Shown: in pieces, positions 31,111 to 41,805 of the stretch
How the letters are laid out: each line of letters starts with the position of its first letter
How positions within the stretch are numbered: position 1 is the stretch's first letter
From: Procambarus clarkii
Taxonomy: Eukaryota; Arthropoda; Malacostraca; Decapoda; Cambaridae
Direction: 5' to 3'
DNA: 64,000 nt
Assembly: GCF_040958095.1 (NCBI RefSeq)
Contig: NC_091175.1
Location: 23,283,179 to 23,347,178, forward strand
Made by a program: the position numbers and the translations under genes
The notes under the pieces: generated by a model
Databases searched by the model: none
What the model was told of the DNA's origin: nothing
The model's input: the letters and a program-made list of their open reading frames with translations, nothing else

Positions 31111-31560
31111 CCCATTTTCAGGGAAAAACGGTGGGTTAATATAGGGTTTTCTGACATAGTTATTTATCTTGTCTCATTCCTCACTCACCCAGTCGCTAAC
31201 TCTCCCACTCATTTACACACTTATTTTTTCATTCATTAACTCATTCATGTACGCATTAGTTTCCTCATTTAAATACGATCTGCATCATATGTGTCAATAT
31301 TTTCAGCATATATATATTAGTAAGGTATTAAATGGGTACGATCGAAGAATACAAATAGGTAGAATAGATCAAGAACAGGGGGTGAACGGGAGCAAGGATA
31401 GAAGAACAGGAGAAAGGGGAGGAAAAGAGGTGCATAGGAGGAAGAGAAAACGAGCATGGAGAGGGAGAACAGGGGCATGGGAGAAGAAAAAACGAACATG
31501 GTGAGAATATGAGAAATGAGAAAAATAATAGATTGGGTAATGGGATAAAATATTTCGTCC
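31111..31560. other. unique spacer with purine-rich tract
   Basis: Non-repetitive DNA with a T/C-rich stretch (31160-31260) and a strongly purine-rich stretch (about 31370-31500; GGAGAAAGGGGAGGAAAAGA). Open frames here have low complexity. No gene is recognised. Confidence 0.5.
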
Positions 31561-31574
31561 GAGAGAAAGGAGGA

Positions 31575-31990
31575 ACGGGTTAAGGGTTTGCTATCCGGGA
31601 GCTGGAATTGGTGACATTGTTAACAACATGAATTATATTATGGCTGGAAATGGGAAAACTCCCATTATTTGTATTAGTGTCATTGGAAATTATGTTGAAC
31701 GAGTTAGGAGTGAGGCACTGATACAAAGGTTTAAGACAGCAATGGAATTAGTTAGGAGCAAGGGAGGAATCCTGATCATATATGGCATTCTTCCAAGCAA
31801 GGGAGATAAATGAATGGTTGTCGAGGGCACTTGTTGTCAATTGCCGACTTGACAAAAATTGCAAATCAAATGCAATATCACTCATATTTAACTGGGAACT
31901 CTTTTATGAAGGAAATGACATGTATGCTCAGAATGGGGTTCATCTATCTAGAACTGGGGTTGGTCGTTGTTGTTCACAACTGGGGTTGTG
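31575..31990 (+). pseudogene. LINE-A ORF1 remnant (old)
   Basis: Shows PGAGIGDIVNNMN-like and ARNGVHLSRT-like remains of the SGNH esterase. The GGND block has become IGNY, losing the oxyanion-hole glycine and asparagine pattern. Frameshifts near 31800 and 31960. Confidence 0.7.
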
Positions 31991-31995
31991 AAGGG

Positions 31996-33560
31996 AATGA
32001 TGATCACAAAGAAATCAAATTTAGTATAGAATGGAATAGATTTGTAGGTGAAAATTCTGTTAAAGTGCCAGATTTTGGAAAAGCTAATTTCAATAGCCTA
32101 AGAAATTTTTGGGGTGAAATAGATTGGAAAGTTTTTTGGTATGGGGGTTTGCTGGTCTTGGAGAGAGCAGTAAACCCGCTGATGGGTGATAGAAAAAGGA
32201 ATTTCAATGTGGATTCAAAATATAACTTATTCAAAAGTATTCTAAGCAAAGCACAGGAACGTAGTATACCATACAAATTGAATTGATCGAATACTAATGA
32301 ACCGCAATGGATAACAAAGGACCTGAAGAACCTTACATGTAGAAAGAGAGCTGGGAACAAAAGGATTAGGAATGGGGAAGTCAGTTTAGAACAGGAACTC
32401 GTGCAACTGGTTAAAAATGTTAAAAAAAAAGAGATAAGGAGGACACAAAGAAACAATGAAGTTCACATAGCAGGGCAAGCAAAGACAAATTTTTACGTTT
32501 TTTTACAGTTATATCGAACAAAGACTATAGAAAGGGCATTGCCATTAAAAATTGAGAAAGGTCAGATAACGGATAATGACAAAGTTCTAAGTTGTATTTA
32601 TAATAAATATTTTAGATCTGTATTTACTATATGAGAACTTAACACTATGCCTTCAGCCAAACAAGTCTATGTGGATGGGGACAAGAATAGGTTGATTAGT
32701 TTAGCAGATACCAGGGAGAATGTTATTAAACAAATAGTGAAACCCAAATCAAACAAATCCCCAAGGCTTCTTGAGGTTATCTTGAGATGATTTCGGGGAT
32801 TTTTAGTGTCCCCGCGGCCCGGTCCTCGACCAGACCTCCACCCCCAGGAAGCAGCCCGTGACAGCTGACTGTCACCCTGGTACCTATTTACTGTTAGGTA
32901 ACAGGGGCGTAGGGTGAAAGAAACTCTGCCAATTGTTTCTCGCCGGCGCCCGGGATCAAACCCGGACCACAGGATCACAAGTCCAGCGTGCTGTCCGCCC
33001 GGCCGACCGGCTCCCTAAACGAAGTGGGCTGGACGAAGTGTTTGCCTGGGTGCTTAAGGAATGCAGAGAGGAGCTTCATGAGCCACTGTCTCCAATATTT
33101 AATAAACCATTAGAGTTAGGCAGATTGCCAGAGTCGTGAAAGGTTGCTAATGCGGTAAAAATGTCTAAGAAAGCAAATAGATATCATACGTCAAACTATC
33201 GGCCAATTAGCCTAACGTCTATTGTGGAAAAGTTACTTGATTCGATAATTGCAAATACCATTCGTCTTCATCTTGAAAATATAAATTAATAATGGATTCA
33301 CAACATGGTTTTACAAACGGATGTTCATGTTTAACAAATTTGTTATAATTTTATTCCAGCATAGTTGAGGCAGTTGATAGTGGTAAAGTTAGTGAAGTTG
33401 TGTACCTTGACTTTAGCAAAGATTTTGATACAGTGCCACATGAAAGACTGATTAAAAAGATAGAGGCTCATAGTATTGGGGTGCTATAATAAGTTGGAGT
33501 AGGTCATTGCTATACTAAAAGAAACATAGAATTAGTGTAAATGGGGTTAAGTCAAAGTTA
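31996..33560 (+). pseudogene. LINE-A ORF2 remnant (old)
   Basis: Middle linker and RT fingers of ORF2 in several frames (KVPDFGKANFNSLRNFW; AQERSIPYKLN; LDEVFAWVLKECREELHEPLS), interrupted by the SINE and many stops. The YLDFSKDFDTV motif near 33410 has D for A. Confidence 0.75.
32770..33015 (-). mobile_element. tRNA-derived SINE (type 1), second copy
   Basis: Same family and orientation as 4234-4472: the tRNA-like head at the right end reads GGGAGCCGGTCGGCC on the minus strand, then a GC-rich body, ending CATCTCAAGATAACCTCAAG at 32770. The B box (GGGTTTGATCCC) is mutated. It sits within the old LINE-A copy 10, between KSP and the DEVFA region of ORF2. Confidence 0.85.
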
Positions 33561-33762
33561 CCGAAACATGGATGAATGTAGAAAAAAGAGAACTATTAGC
33601 TGAATATCAAATAAATTTATTAAACTATTTCACACAGATCACTGTGACAATTAATCACTAATGATAATGGTCACCAATTGATAATTCGAATCAATAATTG
33701 CAAATAAAATTCGTCTTCATCTTGAAAAACATTAATTAATAATTGAGTCGCAACATGGTTTT

Positions 33763-34536
33763 AAGAACATAAGAACAAAGGCAACTGCAGAAGGCCTATT
33801 GGCCCATACGAGGCAGCTCCTATTTATAGGAGCTATTTGTTGTGATTGCGAAGTCGGATTGCGAAAGGGATCTGGGAGTTATGATTAGTAAGAATTTAAA
33901 ACAAAAGGATCAATGCATAAATGTTCGTAATAAGGCAAATCGGACACTTGGATTTATTAATCGCAGCGTTAGTAACAAGACACCTGGTGTGGTTCTCAAG
34001 CTATATCTTGCTCTAGTTAGGCCCCATTTAGATTATGCAGTTCAGTTTTGGTCGCCATATTATAGAATGGATATAAATTCACTTGAACGTGTCCAGCGTA
34101 GGATGACTAAGTTAATTCCCCAAATTAGAAATCTTTCATATGAAGAAAGATTAACAAAGCTTAAGTTGCATTCACTGGAAAGGCGAAGAGTTAGGGGTGA
34201 CATGATAGAGGTTTACAAGTGGATGAATGGACATAACCGGGGGGATATTAATAGGGTATTAAAAGTATCAACACAGGACAGAACACGAAACAATGGATAT
34301 AAATTGGATAAGTTTAGATTTAGGAAAGACTTGGGTAAATACTGGTTCAGTAACAGGGTTGTTGATTTGTGGAACCAATTGCCGCGTAACATTGTGGAGG
34401 TGGGGTCCCTCGATTGTTTCAAGCACGGGTTGGACAAGTATATGAGTGGGATTGGGTGGTTATAGAATAGGAGCTGCCTCGTATGGGCCAATAGGCCTTC
34501 TGCAGTTACCTTTGTTCTTATGTTCTTATGTTCTTA
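33763..34536 (+). mobile_element. LINE-A copy 11, 5'-inverted short insertion
   Basis: A 70-bp inverted 3' terminus (33763-33832, minus) is followed by a plus-strand ORF2 3' end and tail (about 33838-34536). Two 3' ends facing outward in one short element suggest 5' inversion by twin priming, or a small minus insertion next to a plus one. The 207-codon frame 33842-34465 is unbroken and near-identical to the young copies. Confidence 0.8.
33842..34465 (+). pseudogene. LINE-A ORF2 C-terminal fragment
   Basis: Open 207-codon piece covering the ORF2 C-terminus (SKNLKQKDQCINVRNKANRT to the IGWL end). It lacks endonuclease and RT motifs, so it is a truncated, inactive fragment with young sequence. 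Confidence 0.85.
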
Positions 34537-34706
34537 TAACCCCCCAATCCCACTCATATACTTGTCCAACCCGCGCTTGAAACAATCAAGGGACCCCACC
34601 TCCAGCACGTTACGCCGTAATTGGTTCCACAAATCAACAACCCTGTTACTGAACCAGTATTTACCCAAGTCTTTCCTAAATCTAAACTTATCCAATTTAT
34701 ACCCAC
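34537..34706 (-). mobile_element. LINE-A 3' fragment (copy 12)
   Basis: Minus-strand ORF2 C-terminal piece without its tail. It begins directly at the tail of copy 11 (shared TTAT) and ends at TTTATACCCA, where plus-strand RT sequence begins. Confidence 0.75.
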
Positions 34707-36149
34707 AATAAATGGCCGTTCATGTTTAACAAATTTGTTATCTTTATATTCTAGCATAGTTGAGGCAAGATAGATAGTGGTAAGGATTGTGATGTTGTGT
34801 ACCTTGACTTTAGCAAAGCTTTTGATACACTGCCACATGAAAGACTGAATAAAAAAATAGAGGCTCATAGTATTGGGGGTGCTATATTGAGTTGGATTAG
34901 GGCATGGCTATTCCAAAGGAAACAGAGAGTTAGTATAAATGAGGTCAGAGTGGGATAATGTTGTTAGTGGAGTGCCTCAAGGCTCTGTCCTGGGACCTCT
35001 GTTGTTTATAATATATATAAATGATTTAGATTCAGGTTTGAGTAGCAACATCTACAAATTTGCAGATGATACAAAAATCGGTAGGGAAATTAACACTGAA
35101 GAAAACTCACTATCACTTCAAGTGTATCTAAATAAATGTAAGAGTCTCCGTGGTGTAGTGGTAAGACACTCGCCTGGCGTTCCGCGAGCGCTATGTCATG
35201 GGTTCGTATCCTGGCCGGGGAGGATTTACTGGGCGCAATTCCTTAACTGTAGCCTCTGTTTAACGCAACAGTAAAATGTGTACTTGGATGAAAAAACGAT
35301 TCTTCGCGGCGGGGATCGTATTCCAGGGACCTGCCCGAAACGCTACGCGTACTAGTGGCTGTACAAGAATGTAACAATTCTTGTATATATCTCAAAAAAA
35401 AAAAAAATAAAAAAAAATAAATAAATAGGGTCTTGAAATGGTCAAAAGATTGGCAGATGCAGTTTAATACTGATAAATGTAAAGTTTTGAGGCTAGGTAA
35501 TGATAGAGTTACAAGATACGGGCTAGATGGTGTTGAGATTGCGAAGTCGGACTGCGAATAGGATCTGGGAGTTATGATTAGTAAGAATTTAAAACCAAAG
35601 GATCAATGCATGAATGTTCGTAATAAGGCAAATAAGACACTGGGATTTATTAATTTGAAGCGTTAGTAACAAGACATCTGATGTGGTTCTTCAGCTATAT
35701 CTTGCTCTGGTTAGGCCCCATTTAGATTATGCATTACTTGAACGTGTCCAACGCAGGATGACAAAGTTAATTCCCCAAATTAGAAATCTTTCATATGAGG
35801 AAAGATTAACAAAGCTTAAATTGCATTCACTGGAAAGGCGAAAGGATGAATTGACACAACAAAGGGAATATTAATAGGGCATTAAAAGTATCAACACAAG
35901 ACAGAACACGAAACAATGGGTATAAATTAGATAACTTTAGATTTAGGAAAGACTTGGGTAAATACTGGTTCAGTAACAGGATTGTTGATTTGTGGAACCA
36001 ATTACCCGTAACGTGGTAGAGGTGGGGTCCCTCGATTGTTTCAAGCGTGGGTTGGACATGTATAGGAGTGGGATTGGGTGGTTATAGATAGGAGCTGCCT
36101 CGTATGGGCCAATAGGCCTTCTGAGTTTGCCTTTGTTCTTAGGTTCTTA
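34707..36149 (+). mobile_element. LINE-A copy 13, RT to 3' end, split by SINE
   Basis: Plus-strand ORF2 from the NGRSCLTNLL region to the tail, interrupted by the SINE at 35141-35427. It retains VPQGSVLGPLLFIIYINDL and FADDTKI (34939-35130). Frameshifts near 34770, 34945, 35655, 35735 and 35850, and a deletion of the FWSPYY region, show age. Confidence 0.83.
35141..35427 (+). mobile_element. tRNA-derived SINE (type 3) with LINE-B-like 3' part
   Basis: The head has a tRNA-like A box (TGGTGTAGTGGTAAGACAC) and B box (GGGTTCGTATCC), 35145-35222. The body holds a CCGTGG/CCGGGG acceptor-like pairing. The 3' part carries TGCCCGAAACGCT (35332-35344) and TAGTGGCT, matching the LINE-B 3' UTR at 23573-23605. 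It ends in an A-rich (AAATA) tail. The flanks share TAAATA, consistent with a short target duplication merged with the tail. It was probably mobilised by a LINE-B-type enzyme. Confidence 0.83.
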
Positions 36150-36705
36150 AAGTGGGAAAATATTGTAAGTGGAGAGCCTCAAGGCTCTTTCCTGGGACCT
36201 CTGTTATTTATAATATATATAAATGGCCTAGATTCAGTTTTGAGCAGCAATATTTGCAAATTTGCCGAGGATTCAAAAATCGGGAGGGAAATAAACATGG
36301 AAAAGTACTCACTATTACTCTAAGACAATTTAAATAGGGTTTTGAAATGGTCAAATGATTAGCAGATGCAGTTTAATGCTGATAACTGTAAAGTTCTGAG
36401 GCTAGGTAATGATAATAGAGTGACTAGATACGAGGAAGATGGTGTTGAGATTGCGAAATCAAATAGCGTAAGGGATCTGGGAGTTATGATTAGTAACAAT
36501 TTAAAACAAATAAAGCAATGCATAAAAGTTCTTAATAAGGCAAAAAGGACACTGGGGCTTATTAGTCGAGAGGTTAGAAACAAGACGCCTTGTGTTGTTC
36601 TTCAGACACATTTTGCACTAATTAGGCCCCATTTAGATTATACAGGTAAGATTTGGTCGCTGTACTGTAGAATGGATATAAATTCAATTGATCACGTCCC
36701 CATAA
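36150..36705 (+). mobile_element. LINE-A copy 14, internal RT fragment
   Basis: Plus-strand ORF2 from the motif B region (VSGEPQGSFLGPLLFIIYING) to the YRMDINS region, with no tail. The active-site box FADD reads FAED. The gap at 36320 and a stop make it a dead fragment. Confidence 0.8.
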
Positions 36706-36845
36706 GAAGAACATAAGAATTTCGCCTTTCCATTGAATGCAATTTAAGCTCAGTCGATTAAGGCAGTGTCTGGGATGCTCCCGGACGCAGGTTCGAATCC
36801 TCGTCCCAGCCCTTGTGGATTTGTTCATGCAATTTAAGCTTTGTT
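36706..36845 (-). mobile_element. LINE-A fragment (copy 15) hosting a SINE
   Basis: Short minus-strand piece with AACATAAGAA and the sequence around the ERRK/LKLHS codons. The SINE at 36751-36826 splits it. Confidence 0.7.
36751..36826 (+). mobile_element. 76-bp tRNA-like SINE (type 2) with 14-bp target duplication
   Basis: A 76-bp insert with a B box GGTTCGAATCC and a D-arm-like CAGTCGATTAAGGCAGTG, flanked by a perfect 14-bp direct repeat ATGCAATTTAAGCT (36737-36750 and 36827-36840). It ends TTGTGGATTTGTTC. The 5' acceptor strand of a tRNA is missing, so it is a truncated SINE or processed tRNA-like transcript and not a tRNA gene. Confidence 0.85.
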
Positions 36846-37101
36846 AGAACATATGAATATAAGAACAAAGGTATCTGCAGAAGGCCTAAAGGCCAATACG
36901 AGGCAGCTCCTATATATAACCACCCAATCCCACTCATATACACGTCCAACCTACATTTAAAACAATCGAGGGACCCCACCTCCACCACGTTATGCGGTAA
37001 TTGGTTCCACAAATCAACAACACTTTTACCGATCGAAGTATTTACTCAAGTCTTTCCTAAATCTAAACTTATCCAATTTATACCCATTGTTTCGTGATCT
37101 G
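36846..37101 (-). mobile_element. LINE-A copy 16, 3' end (continues at 40917)
   Basis: Minus-strand tail, 3' UTR and ORF2 C-terminus up to TTCGTGATCTG. The element continues at 40917 with ATCTGTCTTGTG, so copy 17 inserted here with the duplication ATCTG. Confidence 0.85.
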
Positions 37102-37906
37102 GACTATGTTGGACTTTCTGCGGGAGGAGGTGCGTCAGCTTAAAGAACAACGAGAAGTAACGAAGGAGGAGACCAGCAGTAAAGGGACCTCGTCTTGGAG
37201 AGTTGTGAAAGACAGGGGCCTTAAGAAGACTTTGATAAAGCCGCCTTCAAACGTAATAGCAACCTCTAATTCATTTGACGTTTTGGAGGACGAGTGCTGT
37301 GGAGAGACTGTGGATCGCGCAAAAGGGAAAGCAACGAAGAGAAAGGAAGCGCAGGCCCCTCAGAGGGTAAAGGAAGTACCTAAGCAAACATTAGTTGTGG
37401 GAGATTCCCAGATAAGGTATTTGGATAGAATGTTTTGTGCTAGAGATAGGGGTAACAGGTTAAGGGTTTGCTATCCCGGAGCTGGCATTGGTGATATTAT
37501 AAACAACATGAATGATATTATGGCTGGTAATGGGAACAATCCCATTATTTGCATTAGCGTGGGAGGAAATGATGTTGGTCGAGTTAGGAGTGAGGAACTG
37601 ATTCAGAGGTATAAAACAGCCATAGAGTTAGTTAGGAGCAAGGGAGGAATCCCGATCATATGTGGCATTCTTCCAAGAAAGGGAGTGGGAAATGAATGGA
37701 TATCGAGGGCACTTGGTGTCAATTGCCGGCTGGAAAGATATTGCAAATCAAATGCAATATCTTTCATTGACAACTGGGAACACTTCTATGGAAGAAATGA
37801 AATGTATGCTCGTGATGGGGTGCATCTATCGAGAGCTGGGGTTGTTGCTGTTGCGAACTCGTTAGAAGAAGTGGTTAGAGGTGTTTGTTTGGGTTTAAAC
37901 TGTTAG
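37102..37906 (+). CDS. LINE-A ORF1, 5'-truncated but open (SGNH esterase)
   Basis: Lacks only about the first 16-18 codons of the 283-residue ORF1; the rest is open to TAG at 37904-37906. It contains part of the coiled coil (LREEVRQLKEQREVTKEE), the GDSQIRYLD serine block, PGAGIGDI, GGND and DGVHLS. No in-frame natural start codon remains at the 5' end, so translation as in the parent element is doubtful. The junction heptamer TTTAAAC is at 37894-37900. Confidence 0.8.
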
Positions 37907-37917
37907 TAGATAGAGGT

Positions 37918-40854
37918 ATGGGAATTGATTTGGAGGAAGGAGGTAATAAAAGTATGTGTTTGTGGGAGAAAGGAATTGGCAAAACGACCAGGGAAAGAGA
38001 AGGTCCGCAAAATAACAATTCACTTAGGGTATATTACACTAACAGTAGAAGTCTAAGAAATAAAATTAACGAATTAAATGCTCTTGTCTGCACAGAAAAA
38101 ATAGATATTATTGCACTTACCGAAACGTGGATGAATGTAGAAAATAGAGAACTATTAGCTGAATATCAAATATATGGATTTAAACTATTTCACACAGACA
38201 GATATATTAGACGAGGAGGTGGAGTAGCCATATATGTTAGGGACAATTTGAAATGTAGTCTCAAAGAGGGAATCAAAACAGAGCCACACACAGAAACTAT
38301 TTGGATTGAATTAAACGAAAAAGCTAATAATATTATAATAGGAGTAATATATAGGCCACCAAATTTAGACAGAATGGAAGCAAAGCATCTATGGGATGAA
38401 ATATCTAGAGCATCTAGATCTAACAGTATTTATGTCATGGGTGACTTTAATTTTAGCGGAATAAACTGGTTGAACAAAACAGGGAATAGTGAAGCAGAAG
38501 ATTTTCTAGAATTAATTGACGATTGCTTTCTTACGCAACACATTAAGGAACCAACACGGGAAAATAATATTTTAGATTTAGTGTTAACTAACAGGGAAAC
38601 GCAAATTAATGACATCGAAATAGGGAGTGAGCTAGGGAGCAGTGATCACAAAGAAATCAGATTTAGCATTGAATGGAATAGACCAGTAGGAGAAAATTCT
38701 GTTAAAGTGCCAGATTTTCGTAAAGCTGATTTTAATAGCCTAAGAAATTTTTTGGGTCAAATTGATTGGAAAGTCTTGGGTATGGGGTGTGGGCCGGTCT
38801 TGGAGCGAGACATGAACCCAGCGATAGGTGACTTAAATGGGGATTTCGATGTGGATTCAATATATAACTTATTTAAGAATATTCTAAACAAAGCACAGGA
38901 ACGTAGTATACCATACAAATTGAATAGATCGAATACTAATGACCCAAAGTGGATAACAAAGAATTTGAAGAACCTTATAGGTAAAAAGAGAGCTTGGTAC
39001 AAAAGGATTAAAAATGGGGAGGTCACTTTAGAACAGGAATTCGTACAACTGGTTAGAAATGTTAAAAAAGAGATAAGGAAAGCAAAAAGAAACTATGAAG
39101 TTCGCATAGCAGGGCAAGCAAAGACAAATCCTAAAGGGTTTTTTCAGTTATATCGTACTAAGACTAGGGAAAGGATAGGTCCATTAAAAACTGAGACAGG
39201 TCAAATAACAGATAGTGATGAAGAGATGAGTAGTATTTTTAATAAATATTTTGTATCTGTATTTACTAAAGAGGAACTTAACAATATGCCTTCAGCCGAA
39301 CAAGTCTATGTGGGTGGGGACGAGGACAGGTTGACGAGTTTAACAGTTACCAGGGAGGATGTTCTTAAACAAATAGTAAAACTCAAACCAAACAAATCCC
39401 CAGGGCCGGATGAAGTGTTTGCCAGGGTGCTTAAAGAATGCAAAGAGGAGCTTTGTGACCCACTGTCAACCATATTTAATAAATCAATAGAGTCAGGCAG
39501 AGTGCCAGAGTTTTGGAAAGTTGCTAATGTGATACCAGTTTTTAAGAAAGGAGATAGATCACTTGCGTCTAACTATCGACCAATTAGCCTAACGTCTATT
39601 GTGGGAAAGTTACTCGAATCTATAATAGCAAATAAAATTCGTCTTCATCTTGAAAAACATAATTTAATAATTGAGTCGCAACATGGTTTTATAAATGGCC
39701 GTTCATGTTTAACAAATTTGTTATCTTTTTATTCTAGCATTGTTGAGGCAGTTGATAGTGGTAAGGATTGCGATGTTGTATACCTTGACTTTAGCAAAGC
39801 TTTTGATACAGTGCCACATGAAAGACTGATTAAAAAGATAGAGTCTCATGGTATTGGGGGTGCTATATTAAGCTGGATTAGGGCATGGCTATACCAAAGG
39901 AAACAGAGAGTTAGTATAAATGGAATCAAGTCAGAGTGGGAAAATGTTGTAAGTGGAGTGCCTCAAGGCTCTGTCCTGGGACCTCTGTTGTTTATAATAT
40001 ATATAAATGATTTAGATTCAGGTTTGAGTAGCAACATTTGCAAATTTGCCGATGATACGAAAATCGGTAGGGAAATTAATTCGGAGGAGGACTCACTATC
40101 ACTTCAAGTTGATCTAGATAGGGTTTTGAAATGGTCAAAGGATTGGCAGATGCAGTTTAATGCTGATAAATGTAAAGTTCTGAGGTTAGGTAATGATGAT
40201 AGAGTTACAAGATACGAGCTAGATGGTGTTGTGATTGCGAAGTCGGATTGCGAAAGGGATCTGGGAGTTATGATTAGTAAGAATTTAAAACAAAAAGATC
40301 AATGCATAAATGTTCGTAATAAGGCAAATCGGACACTTGGATTTATTAATCGCAGCGTTAGTAACAAGACACCTGGTGTGGTTCTCAAGCTATATCTTGC
40401 TCTAGTTAGGCCCCATTTAGATTATGCAGTTCAGTTTTGGTCGCCATATTATAGAATGGATATAAATTCACTTGAACGTGTCCAGCGTAGGATGACTAAG
40501 TTAATTCCCCAAATTAGAAATCTTTCATATGAAGAAAGATTAACAAAGCTTAAGTTGCATTCACTGGAAAGGCGAAGAGTTAGGGGTGACATGATAGAGG
40601 TTTACAAGTGGATGAATGGACATAACCGGGGGGATATTAATAGGGTATTAAAAGTATCAACACAGGACAGAACACGAAACAATGGGTATAAATTGGATAA
40701 GTTTAGATTTAGGAAAGACTTGGGTAAATACTGGTTCAGTAACAGGGTTGATGATTTGTGGAACCAATTGCCGCGTAACATTGTGGAGGTGGGGTCCCTC
40801 GATTGTTTCAAGCACGGGTTGGACAAGTATATGAGTGGGATTGGGTGGTTATAG
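37918..40854 (+). CDS. LINE-A ORF2: endonuclease/RT (intact)
   Basis: A 978-codon uninterrupted frame with all the endonuclease and RT motifs described for 10216-13152 (LTETW, GDFNFSGINW, SSDHKEIRF, YLDFSKAFDTV, SGVPQGSVLGP, FADD). Private changes include TTREREG near the N-terminus and NRVDDLW for NRVVDLW near the C-terminus. It is coupled to ORF1 through the same TTTAAAC junction. Confidence 0.93.
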   Translation: MGIDLEEGGNKSMCLWEKGIGKTTREREGPQNNNSLRVYYTNSRSLRNKINELNALVCTEKIDIIALTETWMNVENRELLAEYQIYGFKLFHTDRYIRRGGGVAIYVRDNLKCSLKEGIKTEPHTETIWIELNEKANNIIIGVIYRPPNLDRMEAKHLWDEISRASRSNSIYVMGDFNFSGINWLNKTGNSEAEDFLELIDDCFLTQHIKEPTRENNILDLVLTNRETQINDIEIGSELGSSDHKEIRFSIEWNRPVGENSVKVPDFRKADFNSLRNFLGQIDWKVLGMGCGPVLERDMNPAIGDLNGDFDVDSIYNLFKNILNKAQERSIPYKLNRSNTNDPKWITKNLKNLIGKKRAWYKRIKNGEVTLEQEFVQLVRNVKKEIRKAKRNYEVRIAGQAKTNPKGFFQLYRTKTRERIGPLKTETGQITDSDEEMSSIFNKYFVSVFTKEELNNMPSAEQVYVGGDEDRLTSLTVTREDVLKQIVKLKPNKSPGPDEVFARVLKECKEELCDPLSTIFNKSIESGRVPEFWKVANVIPVFKKGDRSLASNYRPISLTSIVGKLLESIIANKIRLHLEKHNLIIESQHGFINGRSCLTNLLSFYSSIVEAVDSGKDCDVVYLDFSKAFDTVPHERLIKKIESHGIGGAILSWIRAWLYQRKQRVSINGIKSEWENVVSGVPQGSVLGPLLFIIYINDLDSGLSSNICKFADDTKIGREINSEEDSLSLQVDLDRVLKWSKDWQMQFNADKCKVLRLGNDDRVTRYELDGVVIAKSDCERDLGVMISKNLKQKDQCINVRNKANRTLGFINRSVSNKTPGVVLKLYLALVRPHLDYAVQFWSPYYRMDINSLERVQRRMTKLIPQIRNLSYEERLTKLKLHSLERRRVRGDMIEVYKWMNGHNRGDINRVLKVSTQDRTRNNGYKLDKFRFRKDLGKYWFSNRVDDLWNQLPRNIVEVGSLDCFKHGLDKYMSGIGWL

Positions 40855-40916
40855 AATAGGAGCTGCCTCGTATGGGCCAATAGGCCTTCTGCAGTTACCT
40901 TTGTTCTTATGTTCTT

Positions 40917-41692
40917 ATCTGTCTTGTGTTGATACTTTTAATACCCTATTAATATCTCCTTTGTTATGCACATTCTTTCATTTTAAAACCTTTATCATGT
41001 CACTCCTAACTCTTCGTCTTTGCAGTGAATGCAATTTCAGCTATGTTAATCTCTCTTCATATGGCAGATTTCTAATTTGGGAAATTAACTTTGTCGTCCT
41101 ACGCTGGACACGTTCAAGTGAAGTTATATCAAATCAATAGAACGGCGACCAAAACTGAACTGCATAATCTAAATGGGGCCTAACCAGAGCAAGAAATAGC
41201 TGAAGAACAACTCCAGGTGTCTTGTTACTAATGTTTCGATTAATTAATCCCATTGTCCAATTTGCCTTATTACGAACATTCATGCATTGATCTTTCGGTT
41301 TTAAATTCTTACTAATCATAACTCCCAGATCCCTTTCGCAATCCGACTTCGAAATCTCAACACCATCTAGCTCGTATCTAGTAACTCTATCATTATTACC
41401 CAGCCTCTAAACCTTACAATTATCACCATTAAACTGCATCTGCCAATCTTTTGATCATTTCAAAACCCTATTTAGATCGACTTCAAGTGATAGGGAGTCT
41501 TCTTGCGTGTTTATTTCCCTACCGATTTTTGTATCATCGGAAAATTTGCAAATGCTGCTACTCAAACCTGATTCTAAATCATTTATACATACTATAAACA
41601 ACAGAGGTCCCAAGACAGAGCCGTGAGGCACTCCACTTGCAACATTTTCCTACTCTGACCCCATTTATAGAAAATCTCTGTTTTCTTTAGTA
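40917..41692 (-). mobile_element. LINE-A copy 18 (second part of copy 16)
   Basis: Minus-strand ORF2 from the C-terminus to motif B, with frameshifts and lost codons (for example CTTTTAAAACC near 40985). The FADD box reads FSDD. It ends near 41692 where unrelated LINE-A pieces begin. Old. Confidence 0.8.
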
Positions 41693-41805
41693 TATAGGCC
41701 ACCAAATTTAGACAAAATGGAAGCAAAGTACCTATGTGATGAAAAATAACACTGGAATAAAAAGATAGCAAATTTGTTAAAAATGAACGGTCATTTGTAA
41801 AACTA
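41693..41805. mobile_element. two scrambled LINE-A scraps
   Basis: 41693-41748 is plus-strand endonuclease sequence (IYRPPNLDKMEAKYL); 41749-41805 is minus-strand RT sequence (SCLTNLLSFYS region). They are joined end to end and abut the tail of copy 19. Confidence 0.7.

Larger units (their letters stand above)
31561..33762 (+). mobile_element. LINE-A copy 10, old and rearranged
   Basis: Diverged plus-strand copy. ORF1 (31575-31990) joins directly to the middle of ORF2 (from about 31996; DHKEIKFSIEWNR), so the start of ORF2 was deleted. A SINE interrupts it (32770-33015). After 33560 it jumps to an endonuclease piece (33560-33637), and after 50 bp of other sequence to an RT piece (33690-33762). 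Many stops. It is among the oldest copies of the family here. Confidence 0.8.
37102..40916 (+). mobile_element. LINE-A copy 17, young, nearly full length
   Basis: Starts at about ORF1 codon 16-18, has an open ORF1 from there, an intact ORF2 and a tail. Target duplication ATCTG (37097-37101 and 40917-40921). It lies inside minus copy 16/18. Confidence 0.92.

Noticed and set aside
31169-31504. 111-codon frame rich in R, K, E and G
   Set aside because: Low-complexity purine-rich DNA without domain, start context or splice support.
35141-35222. tRNA gene on the plus strand
   Set aside because: The anticodon loop is about 10 nt and a SINE body with A-rich tail follows.
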